Shown: positions 38,463 through 46,532 of the stretch, piece by piece
How the letters are laid out: every line of letters begins with the position of its first letter
Numbering within the stretch: the stretch's first letter is position 1
Assembly (NCBI RefSeq): GCF_001039045.1
Contig: NZ_LFEE01000021.1
Span: 21,474-77,891 of the forward strand
From: Lactiplantibacillus herbarum
GTDB lineage: Bacteria; Bacillota; Bacilli; Lactobacillales; Lactobacillaceae
Reading direction: 5' to 3'
Length of the DNA stretch: 56,418 nt
Program-made: the position numbers and the translations under genes
Notes under the pieces: model-generated
What the model was told of the DNA's origin: nothing
Databases searched by the model: none
What the model saw: only the letters and a program-made list of their open reading frames with translations

Positions 38463-38491
38463 AATTTACCATTGCTATATATCATTTGCAA
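38463..38491 (-). promoter_or_regulatory. Promoter of pdhABCD
   Basis: TTGCAA (38486-38491), 17 bp, TAAATT (38463-38468) on the minus strand. Confidence 0.55.
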
Positions 38492-38596
38492 GCCCTTCCA
38501 AATAGCGTGCAGTCGGCTTTTTTTGTTAGATTGATTGTGAACAATTTCATTTGACGATTAATTAGTTTTCATTTTTTTCATAAGCAGTGCTACATT

Positions 38597-38625
38597 TTGA
38601 TTCTCGCTTATGCTAAACTTAATAT
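38597..38625 (+). promoter_or_regulatory. Promoter of def
   Basis: TTGATT (38597-38602), 17 bp, TAATAT (38620-38625) on the + strand. Confidence 0.55.
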
Positions 38626-38668
38626 TAAGTGTGAACTGCGCGATCTAAGTTTTTGGAGGTAATTGAAA

Positions 38669-39229
38669 TTGATTAAAATGCGCGACATTATCCGCGAAGG
38701 TAATCACACATTACGCGCGGAAGCAAAACAAGTTAAGTTTCCATTAAGTGAAGCTGATCAGAAGTTAGCCACTGATATGATGGAATATTTAGAAAATAGC
38801 CAAGACCCTGAACTGGCTAACAAATACGGTCTTCGTGCCGGTGTTGGGTTAGCCGCACCGCAAGTTGACGTGTCCGAACAGATGGCCGCCGTACTGGTCC
38901 CTGGTGACAACGATGGTGATGAACCAATCTTTAAAGATGTCATTATCAATCCAGTTATCGTCAGCCACTCCGTTCAACCGGGTGCTCTGACGGAAGGCGA
39001 AGGCTGTCTCTCCGTCGACCGTGACATCTCTGGCTACGTGATTCGCCATGATCGTATTACGTTACGCTACTATAATATGGCCGGCGAACAGAAAAAAATT
39101 CGCTTAAAGAATTATCCAGCCATTGTTTGCCAACATGAGATTGACCATCTACACGGGGTCCTCTTCTACGACCACATCGATGCTAAAGACCCATTTGCAG
39201 CCGATGATGACCTTATCTTAATCTCGTAA
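38669..39229 (+). CDS. def: Peptide deformylase
   Basis: Def removes the N-formyl group from nascent proteins using a metal ion. The three deformylase motifs are [15 protein letters not shown] (Cys ligand) and HEIDHL (two His ligands and catalytic Glu). I choose TTG 38669, eight bases after GGAGGT, giving [16 protein letters not shown], which matches the usual Gram-positive type II Def start; a TTG two codons earlier is too close to the SD. 186 residues. It is monocistronic, divergent from pdh. Confidence 0.95.
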   Translation: MIKMRDIIREGNHTLRAEAKQVKFPLSEADQKLATDMMEYLENSQDPELANKYGLRAGVGLAAPQVDVSEQMAAVLVPGDNDGDEPIFKDVIINPVIVSHSVQPGALTEGEGCLSVDRDISGYVIRHDRITLRYYNMAGEQKKIRLKNYPAIVCQHEIDHLHGVLFYDHIDAKDPFAADDDLILIS

Positions 39230-39245
39230 CCAAAAGTTAGACTCA

Positions 39246-39288
39246 AAAAAGCTACTTCAGAAAGTTAAACTCTTCTGAAGTAGCTTTT
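39246..39288. terminator. Bidirectional terminator between def and the hypothetical membrane gene
   Basis: AAAAAGCTACTTCAGAA and TTCTGAAGTAGCTTTTT form a perfect 17-bp stem with a 9-nt loop and serve convergent units. Confidence 0.9.
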
Positions 39289-39364
39289 TATATTGGTAGC
39301 ATATTAGTGCTGTAACCTGCGTTAAAAAGCAGTTTATTCTAAGCCTATTTGATTGCCGAAAAAT

Positions 39365-39883
39365 TCAATCATGCGACGATTCGCTCTGTTGGTGTGTGCT
39401 TGGATCTAACCGTCGCAAATCTTTCAAATATTCTAAGGTGGCCTCGTTCATTAAATAGGCAATATCCACGTGTAACTGCCCATCACGTAACCAAGCATCG
39501 GTTACCCGTAATGCGGGTCCTGCTGATTGAAAAGCCGCTATCTGCTGTTGATCGGCATAGCGCTGTAGCTGATTGTTAAACAGCCGTCGGACTTCTGGCA
39601 GATCAATCGCCGTCATGCCTGGGACAGCCAGAACATATTCAAACGCCATTACTCCACGCCCCCACACATTGGCAACCGGAACAGAATGAATTGCACCATC
39701 AACTTCGTGCACCGTCATCGTACTTGCAAGGGCTGCAAATGCTGCTTGCATCGCTTTGTCAGCCGTTCTTTGACCAGTCAATCGGATCTTCAACGCTGCT
39801 CGTTTTAAGATTTGCCGACGAATAACTTCATAGATAATCACGGCAACTAATAGGCCACCAATAATCGTTAACCAAGTCTGCAT
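39365..39883 (-). CDS. Membrane-anchored hypothetical protein
   Basis: About 172 residues. One N-terminal membrane helix (WLTIIGGLLVAVIIYEVI) is followed by a basic stretch (RRQILKRAALKIRL) and a soluble C-terminal domain with no motif I recognise. Topology is probably cytoplasmic domain inside, given the positive residues after the helix. ATG 39883 follows GGGTGA at eight bases; a TTG two codons upstream is less likely. It is monocistronic, ending at the shared terminator with def and divergent from rpoY-rnjA. Function unknown. Confidence 0.75.
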   Translation of the reverse strand: MQTWLTIIGGLLVAVIIYEVIRRQILKRAALKIRLTGQRTADKAMQAAFAALASTMTVHEVDGAIHSVPVANVWGRGVMAFEYVLAVPGMTAIDLPEVRRLFNNQLQRYADQQQIAAFQSAGPALRVTDAWLRDGQLHVDIAYLMNEATLEYLKDLRRLDPSTHQQSESSHD

Positions 39884-40061
39884 GTTCAATCACCCATTCT
39901 TTTTTTGTATATTCGTTCACAATTTTAGGAATTTTCTTGTGTTTTGACTTTTATTTAGCATAGCATGTTTCTTAAAAAAAAATCCTTTTGGCCGCTTCAC
40001 TTTTGAAGAAAGTTAACATTGTATACACCTCCGCTAAATTATGCTAAAATGTAAGATAATT

Positions 40062-40137
40062 GTTGTGTTTACACAACCTGGCGTACGGAACAAAAACTTT
40101 TATTTTTGCTATCTATTTAGATCGTTCGCATCTAAAT
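40062..40137 (+). promoter_or_regulatory. rpoY-rnjA leader with two inverted repeats
   Basis: GTTGTGT/ACACAAC (40062-40077, 2-nt spacer) is a near-perfect palindrome directly after TAAAAT/GATAAT -10-like boxes and may be an operator. ATTTAGAT/ATCTAAAT (40115-40137, 7-nt loop) lies 28 bp before the rpoY ATG and is followed by CTTTTTTA, resembling a weak attenuator. Only the repeats themselves are observed. Confidence 0.45.
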
Positions 40138-40165
40138 AAATCTTTTTTATAAGGGAGTTTTACAC

Positions 40166-40384
40166 ATGATTTACAAAGTATATTACCAAGAAACCCAAGC
40201 ACGGAACCCCCAACGTGAAACGACGCAAGCTCTATATCTCGAAGCAGATACTGAAGTTGCAGCGCGGACCTTGGTGGAAGATAACACTGATCACAACATT
40301 GAGTTTATCGAACCGTTAGCCGGTAACTTCTTGGATTATGAACAACAAAATCCAGAGTATCACCTAACGGAGTTCAATAAATGA
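40166..40384 (+). CDS. rpoY: RNA polymerase epsilon subunit RpoY
   Basis: RpoY (DUF1447) is a small auxiliary subunit bound to Firmicute RNA polymerase. The 72-residue sequence ([20 protein letters not shown], then [17 protein letters not shown] and NPEYHLTEF) is typical. The SD GGGAG precedes the ATG. Its stop overlaps the start of rnjA by 4 bp (ATGA), the same rpoY-rnjA pairing as in Bacillus (ykzG-rnjA), linking transcription machinery and RNA decay. Confidence 0.93.
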   Translation: MIYKVYYQETQARNPQRETTQALYLEADTEVAARTLVEDNTDHNIEFIEPLAGNFLDYEQQNPEYHLTEFNK

Positions 40385-42057
40385 AACGGTTAAACGTTAA
40401 AAATAACGAAACCGCTGTTTTTGCAGTCGGCGGTTTAGGAGAAATTGGGAAAAATACTTATGGTATCCAATTTCAAGATGAGATTATTTTGATTGATGCC
40501 GGCATCAAGTTCCCAGAAGATGAATTACTGGGAATCGATTACGTCATTCCAGATTATTCTTATCTAGTTGCAAACCAGCAAAAAATAAAAGCTTTAGTGA
40601 TTACGCATGGTCACGAAGATCACATTGGTGGGATTCCCTTCCTATTGAAGCAGATCAACGTACCGATCTATGCTGGCCCACTTGCCTTAGCTTTAATTAA
40701 AGGTAAGTTGGAAGAGCACGGGTTATTAAAGACAACTGAACTGCACGAAATCAACGAAGACACCATCTTAAAGTTCCGGAAGACCCGGGTCTCGTTCTTC
40801 AGAACGACCCACTCAATTCCAGATACATTAGGAATCGCCGTGCAAACCCCACCTGGTACCATCGTCGAGACTGGGGATTACAAGTTCGACCTGACACCAA
40901 TTACGAACCAGCCGCCTAATCTACAACGTATGGCGCACTTAGGCGAACGTGGTGTACTAGCATTGATGTCTGATAGTACTAACGCTGAACGCCCTATCTG
41001 GACTAAGTCTGAACGTTGGGTTGCCCAATCAATTCGTCGGATTTTCGATCAAGTTGAGGGACGAATCATATTCGCCACCTTCGCCTCGAATATCTCACGG
41101 ATTCAGGAAGCAGCTCAAGTAGCCTTGGAACACCACCGCAAGATTGCCGTCTTTGGTCGTAGTATGGAAGCAGCCATCGTTAATGGTCGTGAACTTGGTT
41201 ACCTGGACATTCCTGATGAAGCAATCATTGATGCCAATGATCTACGTTCACTACCAGCTAACAAGGTTATGATTCTATGTACCGGCTCACAAGGTGAACC
41301 TATGGCTGCCCTTTCACGAATTGCTAACGGTACCCACCGTCAGATTTCAGTGGAACCCGGCGATACAGTCGTCTTCTCTAGTTCACCAATCCCTGGTAAC
41401 ACGTTAAGCGTTAACCACGTGATCAACGAACTAGAAGAAGCTGGCGCTAATGTTATCCATGGTAAGGTTAATAACATCCATACTTCTGGACATGGTGGCC
41501 AAGAAGAACAAAAGCTCATGCTTCGCTTAATGAAGCCAAAATTCTTCATGCCTATTCATGGTGAATACCGGATGCTTAAGATTCATACCGAACTAGCTGA
41601 ACAGTGTGGCGTACCATTAGACCACAGCTTTATCCTTGAAAATGGTGATGTCTTAGCCTTTACCAAGGATTCTGCTCGGGTTGCCGGTCACTTTGGTGCT
41701 GGTGATGTCTACGTTGACGGTTCCGGTATCGGTGATATTGGTAACGTCGTTTTACGCGATCGCCAAGTTCTTTCTGAAGAAGGTCTAGTGGTGGTGGTTG
41801 CAACCATCAACTTAAACAAGAAAGAAATTCAAGCTGGCCCTGACATTTTATCACGTGGATTTGTTTACATGCGTGAATCTGGAGACCTCATCAATGAGGC
41901 CCGCCGTCACGTTTTCCGCACGATTCGTCGTAAGATGAAGTCTGATAAAGTCAGTGAAGCAACTATTCGCAACGCGATTATCGATGATCTTCAGAGTTTC
42001 TTATTTGATAAAACTGAGCGTCACCCGATGATTTTACCGATGCTAATTATGAATTAA
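40381..42057 (+). CDS. rnjA: Ribonuclease J1
   Basis: RNase J1 has endonuclease and 5'-3' exonuclease activity and is a main mRNA decay enzyme of Firmicutes. The 558 residues contain the full metallo-beta-lactamase motif H76-G-H78-E-D80-H81, then DSTNAERP and the beta-CASP region. [20 protein letters not shown] (motif C His) and the C-terminal domain follow. All catalytic ligands are intact, in contrast to the J2 paralogue at 12104-13834. It is translationally coupled to rpoY by the ATGA overlap. Confidence 0.96.
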   Translation: MKRLNVKNNETAVFAVGGLGEIGKNTYGIQFQDEIILIDAGIKFPEDELLGIDYVIPDYSYLVANQQKIKALVITHGHEDHIGGIPFLLKQINVPIYAGPLALALIKGKLEEHGLLKTTELHEINEDTILKFRKTRVSFFRTTHSIPDTLGIAVQTPPGTIVETGDYKFDLTPITNQPPNLQRMAHLGERGVLALMSDSTNAERPIWTKSERWVAQSIRRIFDQVEGRIIFATFASNISRIQEAAQVALEHHRKIAVFGRSMEAAIVNGRELGYLDIPDEAIIDANDLRSLPANKVMILCTGSQGEPMAALSRIANGTHRQISVEPGDTVVFSSSPIPGNTLSVNHVINELEEAGANVIHGKVNNIHTSGHGGQEEQKLMLRLMKPKFFMPIHGEYRMLKIHTELAEQCGVPLDHSFILENGDVLAFTKDSARVAGHFGAGDVYVDGSGIGDIGNVVLRDRQVLSEEGLVVVVATINLNKKEIQAGPDILSRGFVYMRESGDLINEARRHVFRTIRRKMKSDKVSEATIRNAIIDDLQSFLFDKTERHPMILPMLIMN

Positions 42058-42062
42058 CAACT

Positions 42063-42092
42063 GGCCGGAACGATCCTTGTTCCGGCTTTTTG
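42063..42092 (+). terminator. Intrinsic terminator of rpoY-rnjA
   Basis: GCCGGAAC and GTTCCGGC with a 7-nt loop, then TTTTT on the + strand. Confidence 0.88.
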
Positions 42093-42120
42093 CGGTATAA
42101 GACCGATAAGAGGTGTAAAT

Positions 42121-43080
42121 TTGATTGCTGAGTACTACATTATTATTAACAACCTGGCTGGTGCCGGCCAAGGTAAGATAGTTTGGGAAACTATTAAACC
42201 AATACTCGAACAACGCCAAATTCATTTTGAATACCGTATTTCCGAGTATGCTGGTCATGCTATTCGCATCGCCGCAGATTATGTTAAACAGATCAAACGT
42301 CGACCAAACGTTACACCGGTCATCTTAGCTGTCGGTGGCGATGGTACGCTTAACGAAGCTTTAAACGGCGTTATGCAGATCCCACAAGATGACCCGATTC
42401 CCCTAGCCTATATTCCCGGTGGCTCTGGTAATGATTTTGCACGCGGACTTGGTATGGCAACTGACCCAACCATCGCGTTAGCACAGGTATTGAATAATAT
42501 GCGTGCCCGCGAGTTAAACGTCGGCTATTATCATGAAACACTCAAAAACGAGCACCGTTACTTCGTTAATAACGTTGGCTTAGGCTTTGATGCTCAGATT
42601 GTTGACGACACTAACCGTAGTAAACACAAGGGCCGCTTTGGTCGCTGGGCTTATCTCAGTAATGCGTTAGCCGCCTATTCCCAACAAGAAGGCTTCCCAT
42701 TAACGGTGCACGTTGGGCGTAAACGTGATTATTATCGTCACGCCTTTCTATGTACAGTTTCAAACATCCCCTATTTTGGTGGCGGTGTTAAGATTCTACC
42801 CGGGGCCAATCTCCATGATGATCAATTAGAATTAATTGTCTTAGAAGAACCCCACTGGTGGATTGTACTCTGGTTATTTTTACTACTATTACTAGGTGGT
42901 CGCCACCTCAATTCTCGTTATGTCCATCACTATCGCACTGCAAACCTACACTTGCTAGTTAATTCAGTTGAAGTAGGTCAGATGGATGGCCAGATCATTG
43001 GTAATCGTAATTACGACCTCTACCTATCAACGCACCCTTATCCATTCTGGATTGACACTAGTATCCATGATCACCACTAA
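42121..43080 (+). CDS. Diacylglycerol kinase catalytic-domain (lipid kinase) family protein
   Basis: This is a DagK/YegS-type lipid kinase, which probably phosphorylates diacylglycerol or a related lipid at the membrane. The 319 residues contain the ATP-binding GGDGTLNEALNG (about 70-81), YIPGGSGNDFARGLG and NNVGLGFDAQIV. A hydrophobic segment near residue 245 (WWIVLWLFLLLLLGG) is unusual for soluble DgkB and suggests membrane association. It starts with TTG 42121 with a GAGGTG SD. It lies alone after the rnjA terminator. The exact lipid substrate is uncertain. Confidence 0.88.
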   Translation: MIAEYYIIINNLAGAGQGKIVWETIKPILEQRQIHFEYRISEYAGHAIRIAADYVKQIKRRPNVTPVILAVGGDGTLNEALNGVMQIPQDDPIPLAYIPGGSGNDFARGLGMATDPTIALAQVLNNMRARELNVGYYHETLKNEHRYFVNNVGLGFDAQIVDDTNRSKHKGRFGRWAYLSNALAAYSQQEGFPLTVHVGRKRDYYRHAFLCTVSNIPYFGGGVKILPGANLHDDQLELIVLEEPHWWIVLWLFLLLLLGGRHLNSRYVHHYRTANLHLLVNSVEVGQMDGQIIGNRNYDLYLSTHPYPFWIDTSIHDHH

Positions 43081-43123
43081 AAAAACGTTCGGCCTCAGTT
43101 ATCCTTGAGGCCGAACGTTTTTT
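43081..43123. terminator. Bidirectional terminator
   Basis: AAAAAACGTTCGGCCTCA and TGAGGCCGAACGTTTTTT form a near-perfect 18-bp stem, shared by the lipid-kinase gene (+) and the small coiled-coil gene (-). Confidence 0.92.
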
Positions 43124-43129
43124 ATTTGG

Positions 43130-43333
43130 TTAGTCTTCAGAAGCATTAATTGCTTCCAGAAGCATGTCAAGCTGCTCACATTTTTTAGACAAGTGACTGA
43201 CCCGTTCTGTTAGGTGAGGGTAAATGGTCACAACGCGTGAGCGATCCTGTTGTCGAGTTTCTAGCACCTTTAGCTGATCAAGCTCGCTATTGGCTTCCTG
43301 ATACTCTTTCAGGATCTCAAATCGATTACTCAC
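43130..43333 (-). CDS. Small coiled-coil protein, function unknown
   Basis: About 67 residues, highly charged and helical (FEILKEYQEANSELDQLKVL, HLSKKCEQLDMLLEAI) with heptad-like leucines, so probably a coiled coil. There is no membrane segment. The start is GTG 43333 nine bases after AAGGAA; a GTG three codons earlier is too near the SD. It is a stand-alone gene ending at a strong terminator. I do not recognise a family. Confidence 0.65.
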   Translation of the reverse strand: MSNRFEILKEYQEANSELDQLKVLETRQQDRSRVVTIYPHLTERVSHLSKKCEQLDMLLEAINASED

Positions 43334-43441
43334 TGATAACACTTCCTTAAAACAATATAATTTAAATTCCCCGATAAAAACGGCAAATTAAATATACCAC
43401 ATTTATAAAAAAGTTTAAATCATAAAAGCCAAAAAATAGCG

Positions 43442-43481
43442 AAAAAAACAACCTAGTACGCCATCGACGTTATCTAGGTTG
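43442..43481 (-). terminator. Intrinsic terminator of the LysM/P60 gene
   Basis: CAACCTAG and CTAGGTTG with a 17-nt loop, followed by TTTTTTT on the minus strand. Confidence 0.85.
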
Positions 43482-43495
43482 CTTTAAAAGATCAT

Positions 43496-44869
43496 TTATT
43501 TAACCGTACCTGCAAAACTAGGCATGAAGTATGAACTGATCGTTTCGACCTGAACATTTTTACCTTCAGTTGGTGCTGCAACGTACTGGTTGTTACCAAT
43601 GTAAATGGCATCATGATAAGTTGAACCACGGTCACCCCAGAATAGGATATCCCCTGGTTGTGCGTCGGCTACAGAATGAGTAGTCACGTAAGATTCTTGC
43701 GCAATCGTGCTGTGTGGCAAACTAATTCCTGCCGCATGCGAGTAAACGTAAGAAACTAAACCTGAACAATCCATCCCTGAGAGACTTGAACCGCCCCAAA
43801 CGTAAGGAATGTTCGCACTAGCCAGCTTCAATGCTAATCCAGTCACTGAACCAGTAGCCAAATCAGATGTGGTAGAAGTTGTGGTACTACTGCTGTTCGT
43901 GGTAGCAGTGCTACTTTGACTAGCTGAACTCGTAGACGTACTACTTTGAGCAGCACTACTGGTTGCTGTCGAGCTAGCAGCTGAACTGCTTACACTAGCC
44001 GTACTAGTGGCTGCCGTCGTATTATTCGTTGAAGCGTTCGTTGCAACCACGCTGGCCGTTGAACTACTTTGGCTAACTGAACTCGTAGTTGAACTACTTG
44101 CTACTGAACTGCTTTGACTGGCTGAGCTAGTAACAGTTGAACTACTTACTTGATCTGTACTTTCAGTAGTTGCAGCCTGGCTGGTCACACTAGCACTCGT
44201 TGCCACTGCTTTAACAGTTTCCGTTGAAGAAACGGCACTGGTTGCTGCAGAACTTGAACTAGCTGACGTACTGCTTTCTGAGCTAGCACTGACGGCATCC
44301 TGACTTACCGTACTTGTACTTTCAGTAGCACTACTTGACGTTGACTGTCTGTTAGCTGATGAACTGGCAGCTGACGTTGCCGTTGTTGCACTAGCTGACG
44401 TTGCGTCAGTTGAAGTCGTGCTCTGCTTGCTAGTCGTCTTAGTCGTTGCGCTTGGCACTTGTAAATTCTGGCCAACCACGATCAAATCACCAGATAGGTC
44501 ATTTAATTGTTGTAAAGCATGAACTGAAGTGTTGTATTGATCAGCGAGTGTCCAAAGCGAATCGCCGGCTTTAACGGTATATGTACCCTTAGCGGTGACC
44601 TTCTTGGTTGCTGACTTAGTGGCAGTACCACTAACCTGTAATTTTTGACCGACATAAATCAAATCAACATTGGCATCAGATGCCTTGATTTGGTTGAGTT
44701 TTTCGATACTTTTAACGGAGACACCGTGTTCTTGAGCGAGCGCCCAAACTGTATCGTTTGCTTTAACAGTTACTGAGGCAGCATTGGCAGCTTGGCCTGT
44801 AGCAAGCAATAAACCAACGGCACCAACCGTACCGGCTAGGACCTTGCCCGTTGTATGTGCTTGTGACAT
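43496..44869 (-). CDS. Secreted LysM-P60 peptidoglycan hydrolase
   Basis: This is a cell-wall hydrolase with two LysM domains and a C-terminal NlpC/P60 endopeptidase. The signal peptide (1 to about 30) ends TGQAANA. LysM repeats span about 32-79 and 95-139. Residues about 145-340 are a Ser/Thr/Ala-rich low-complexity linker, a likely O-glycosylation region in lactobacilli (inference). The P60 domain has Cys368 (GMDCSGL) and His419 (YHDAIYIG). The third, polar residue of the usual triad (His in FVHAP-like motifs) is Ala431 in YVAAP. ATG with AAAGGAG SD. It is monocistronic. Likely role: cutting gamma-D-Glu-diaminopimelate bonds during growth or separation. Confidence 0.93.
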   Translation of the reverse strand: MSQAHTTGKVLAGTVGAVGLLLATGQAANAASVTVKANDTVWALAQEHGVSVKSIEKLNQIKASDANVDLIYVGQKLQVSGTATKSATKKVTAKGTYTVKAGDSLWTLADQYNTSVHALQQLNDLSGDLIVVGQNLQVPSATTKTTSKQSTTSTDATSASATTATSAASSSANRQSTSSSATESTSTVSQDAVSASSESSTSASSSSAATSAVSSTETVKAVATSASVTSQAATTESTDQVSSSTVTSSASQSSSVASSSTTSSVSQSSSTASVVATNASTNNTTAATSTASVSSSAASSTATSSAAQSSTSTSSASQSSTATTNSSSTTTSTTSDLATGSVTGLALKLASANIPYVWGGSSLSGMDCSGLVSYVYSHAAGISLPHSTIAQESYVTTHSVADAQPGDILFWGDRGSTYHDAIYIGNNQYVAAPTEGKNVQVETISSYFMPSFAGTVK

Positions 44870-45157
44870 TTAAATTCACTCCTTTAGTAAATTATAAAAT
44901 TGCAACTATAACATTAAGAATTCCTTAATGACTTTTACAAATCATAATTTTATTGTAGCACAACTTTTCACATTACAAACTATTATCACTTATTTTTTTA
45001 TAAAACACTTCGTTTCTTTTGAAAAAAGCTTGCTAGCACCAAAATAATACAAATTGCCGGTAATACAGCATTCATCTGTGTAAACAAAATGTTATCTTTT
45101 GATTAGCACAAACGATTAGTTGTACTCAAATCGCCCAGTTGTGCCTCGCCAACCGAC
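44870..45157. other. Intergenic region upstream of the P60 gene
   Basis: There is no gene in this stretch. On the minus strand it holds CATTAAG (44912-44918) and CTTAATG (44924-44930), an inverted repeat with 7-bp arms and a 5-nt centre, about 43 bp upstream of the P60 ATG. TATAGT and TATAAT hexamers flank the SD side but without good -35 spacing. No clear WalR box (TGTWAH-N5-TGTWAH) was found. The remainder, toward prs, is AT-rich without signals. Confidence 0.45.
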
Positions 45158-45195
45158 AAAAAAACGAACCCCTAATAATTACTTAGGTAGTTCGT
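45158..45195 (-). terminator. Intrinsic terminator of prs
   Basis: ACGAAC and GTTCGT stem with inner CTAA/TTAG pairing, followed by T6 on the minus strand. Confidence 0.75.
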
Positions 45196-45204
45196 TGATT
45201 ATGA

Positions 45205-46170
45205 TTAAAGTTGAGGATCAAACAAACCATCAACCGGTTGTTGTTCGTGAATTAGCTTAATCGCGTCACCTAATAGTGGCCCGACTGATAACTGAACCAG
45301 CTTATCAAAATGTTTGTCCGCTGGAATCTGAATCGTATCAGTAACAATTACCTTTTCAAGCTTTGAATCCTGAAGTTTCTGTGGTGCATCCTGTGAAAAG
45401 ATGGCATGCGTTGCACAACCATAACCCGTTGCGGCACCCGCCTGTGCTAAGGCATCAGCTGAAACTTCAAAACGCGTCCCAGTATCGATCATATCATCGA
45501 TCACAATTGCAATTTTGCCCTTAACATCACCAATGATACTAGTTGGAATCTGATTTTCATCATCTGGATGGCGATTATCAATAATGGCAATCGGTGCACC
45601 TAATAACTCTGCCATCTTACGAGCTCGTGAAACACCCGCATGATCCGGTGAAACGACCACCAAGTTATCGGTGATTCCACGGTCCTTGAAGTAACTTGCT
45701 AATAAAGGTGCGGCGTATAAATGATCGACCGGAATATCAAAGAAGCCTTGGATCTGAGCAGCGTGCAAGTCAACCGTTAAGACCCGGCTAGCTCGGTCCT
45801 TTTCTAGCAACGTTGCAATTAACTTAGCCGTAATGGGTTCACGTGACCGTGCCTTACGATCCTGACGGGAATAACCATAGTAAGGAATAACCACATTAAT
45901 TTGGCTAGCACTTGCTCGACGTAACGCATCAATCATGATCAATAATTCTAGAATAGTATCATTAACTGGTTCTGAAATTGATTGAATGACAAATACTTCC
46001 GCCCCACGAATACTTTCTTCAATGTTAATTTGAATTTCACCATCGCTAAAACGTCTAACTGAACTTTTCCCCAAAGGAATTCCAACCCGCTGAGAAATTT
46101 TTTCCGCTAAAGGTAAGTTAGAATTTAACGCAAATAGTTTTAGTTTGGCATAAGATTCGTCTGTTGACAT
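45205..46170 (-). CDS. prs: Ribose-phosphate pyrophosphokinase
   Basis: Prs makes PRPP from ribose-5-phosphate and ATP for nucleotide, histidine and tryptophan synthesis. From ATG 46170 (GGAGG SD) it has 321 residues. It carries [19 protein letters not shown], the flexible-loop [39 protein letters not shown] and the PRPP-binding [17 protein letters not shown]. The second PRPP loop is [11 protein letters not shown]. All catalytic regions are intact. It is monocistronic with its own promoter. Confidence 0.96.
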   Translation of the reverse strand: MSTDESYAKLKLFALNSNLPLAEKISQRVGIPLGKSSVRRFSDGEIQINIEESIRGAEVFVIQSISEPVNDTILELLIMIDALRRASASQINVVIPYYGYSRQDRKARSREPITAKLIATLLEKDRASRVLTVDLHAAQIQGFFDIPVDHLYAAPLLASYFKDRGITDNLVVVSPDHAGVSRARKMAELLGAPIAIIDNRHPDDENQIPTSIIGDVKGKIAIVIDDMIDTGTRFEVSADALAQAGAATGYGCATHAIFSQDAPQKLQDSKLEKVIVTDTIQIPADKHFDKLVQLSVGPLLGDAIKLIHEQQPVDGLFDPQL

Positions 46171-46212
46171 AACGACCTCCATCAAAGTTGTTTTATGTTT
46201 TACTCTCTCTTG

Positions 46213-46242
46213 ATTATAGCAGTTACCACGCTCAAAAACTGC
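46213..46242 (-). promoter_or_regulatory. Extended -10 promoter of prs with an inverted repeat
   Basis: TGCTATAAT on the minus strand (TATAAT 46213-46218) is a consensus extended -10. Immediately upstream GCAGTT (46219-46224) and AACTGC (46237-46242) form an inverted repeat across the spacer, a possible operator. Confidence 0.5.
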
Positions 46243-46364
46243 TCACTAATTAATTTTCTGTGATTAATCACCTAATATTTAGTCGTGTACGTGGTAATCA
46301 TTGTTTAAATTCCAGAATTGCACAAATACTATCAATGCTAATTCTTGCTATTAGCAATTAACAG

Positions 46365-46532
46365 CTAGCTAGTCGTTTGTGGCATGAAATCTGCCGGGGT
46401 AATCCCATTCATCCCAATCATAGGGTCAATTGTACCACCCATGACCAACGCTGGCGTCAGTACATTAGGCCTTGGCGCTGCTTGTGAATCCGTTACAGCT
46501 GAATCGGATACCGTGGCAGGACTTATTGCGGC
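46365..46532 (-). pseudogene. Out-of-frame continuation of the RecD2 C-terminal tail
   Basis: After the recD2 stop, a neighbouring frame stays open for 55 codons and ends ALVMGGTIDPMIGMNGITPADF plus a few residues to TAG 46365-46367. The piece starts after an in-frame TGA (46533-46535), so it has no natural start or SD. Its Ser/Thr/Ala/Pro-rich beginning continues the style of the RecD2 tail, and the IDPMIGM-ITPADF ending looks like a conserved protein terminus. One inserted base near 46533 would fuse it to recD2. I read it as a tail lost by a single-base deletion (or a sequencing error). Confidence 0.45.
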
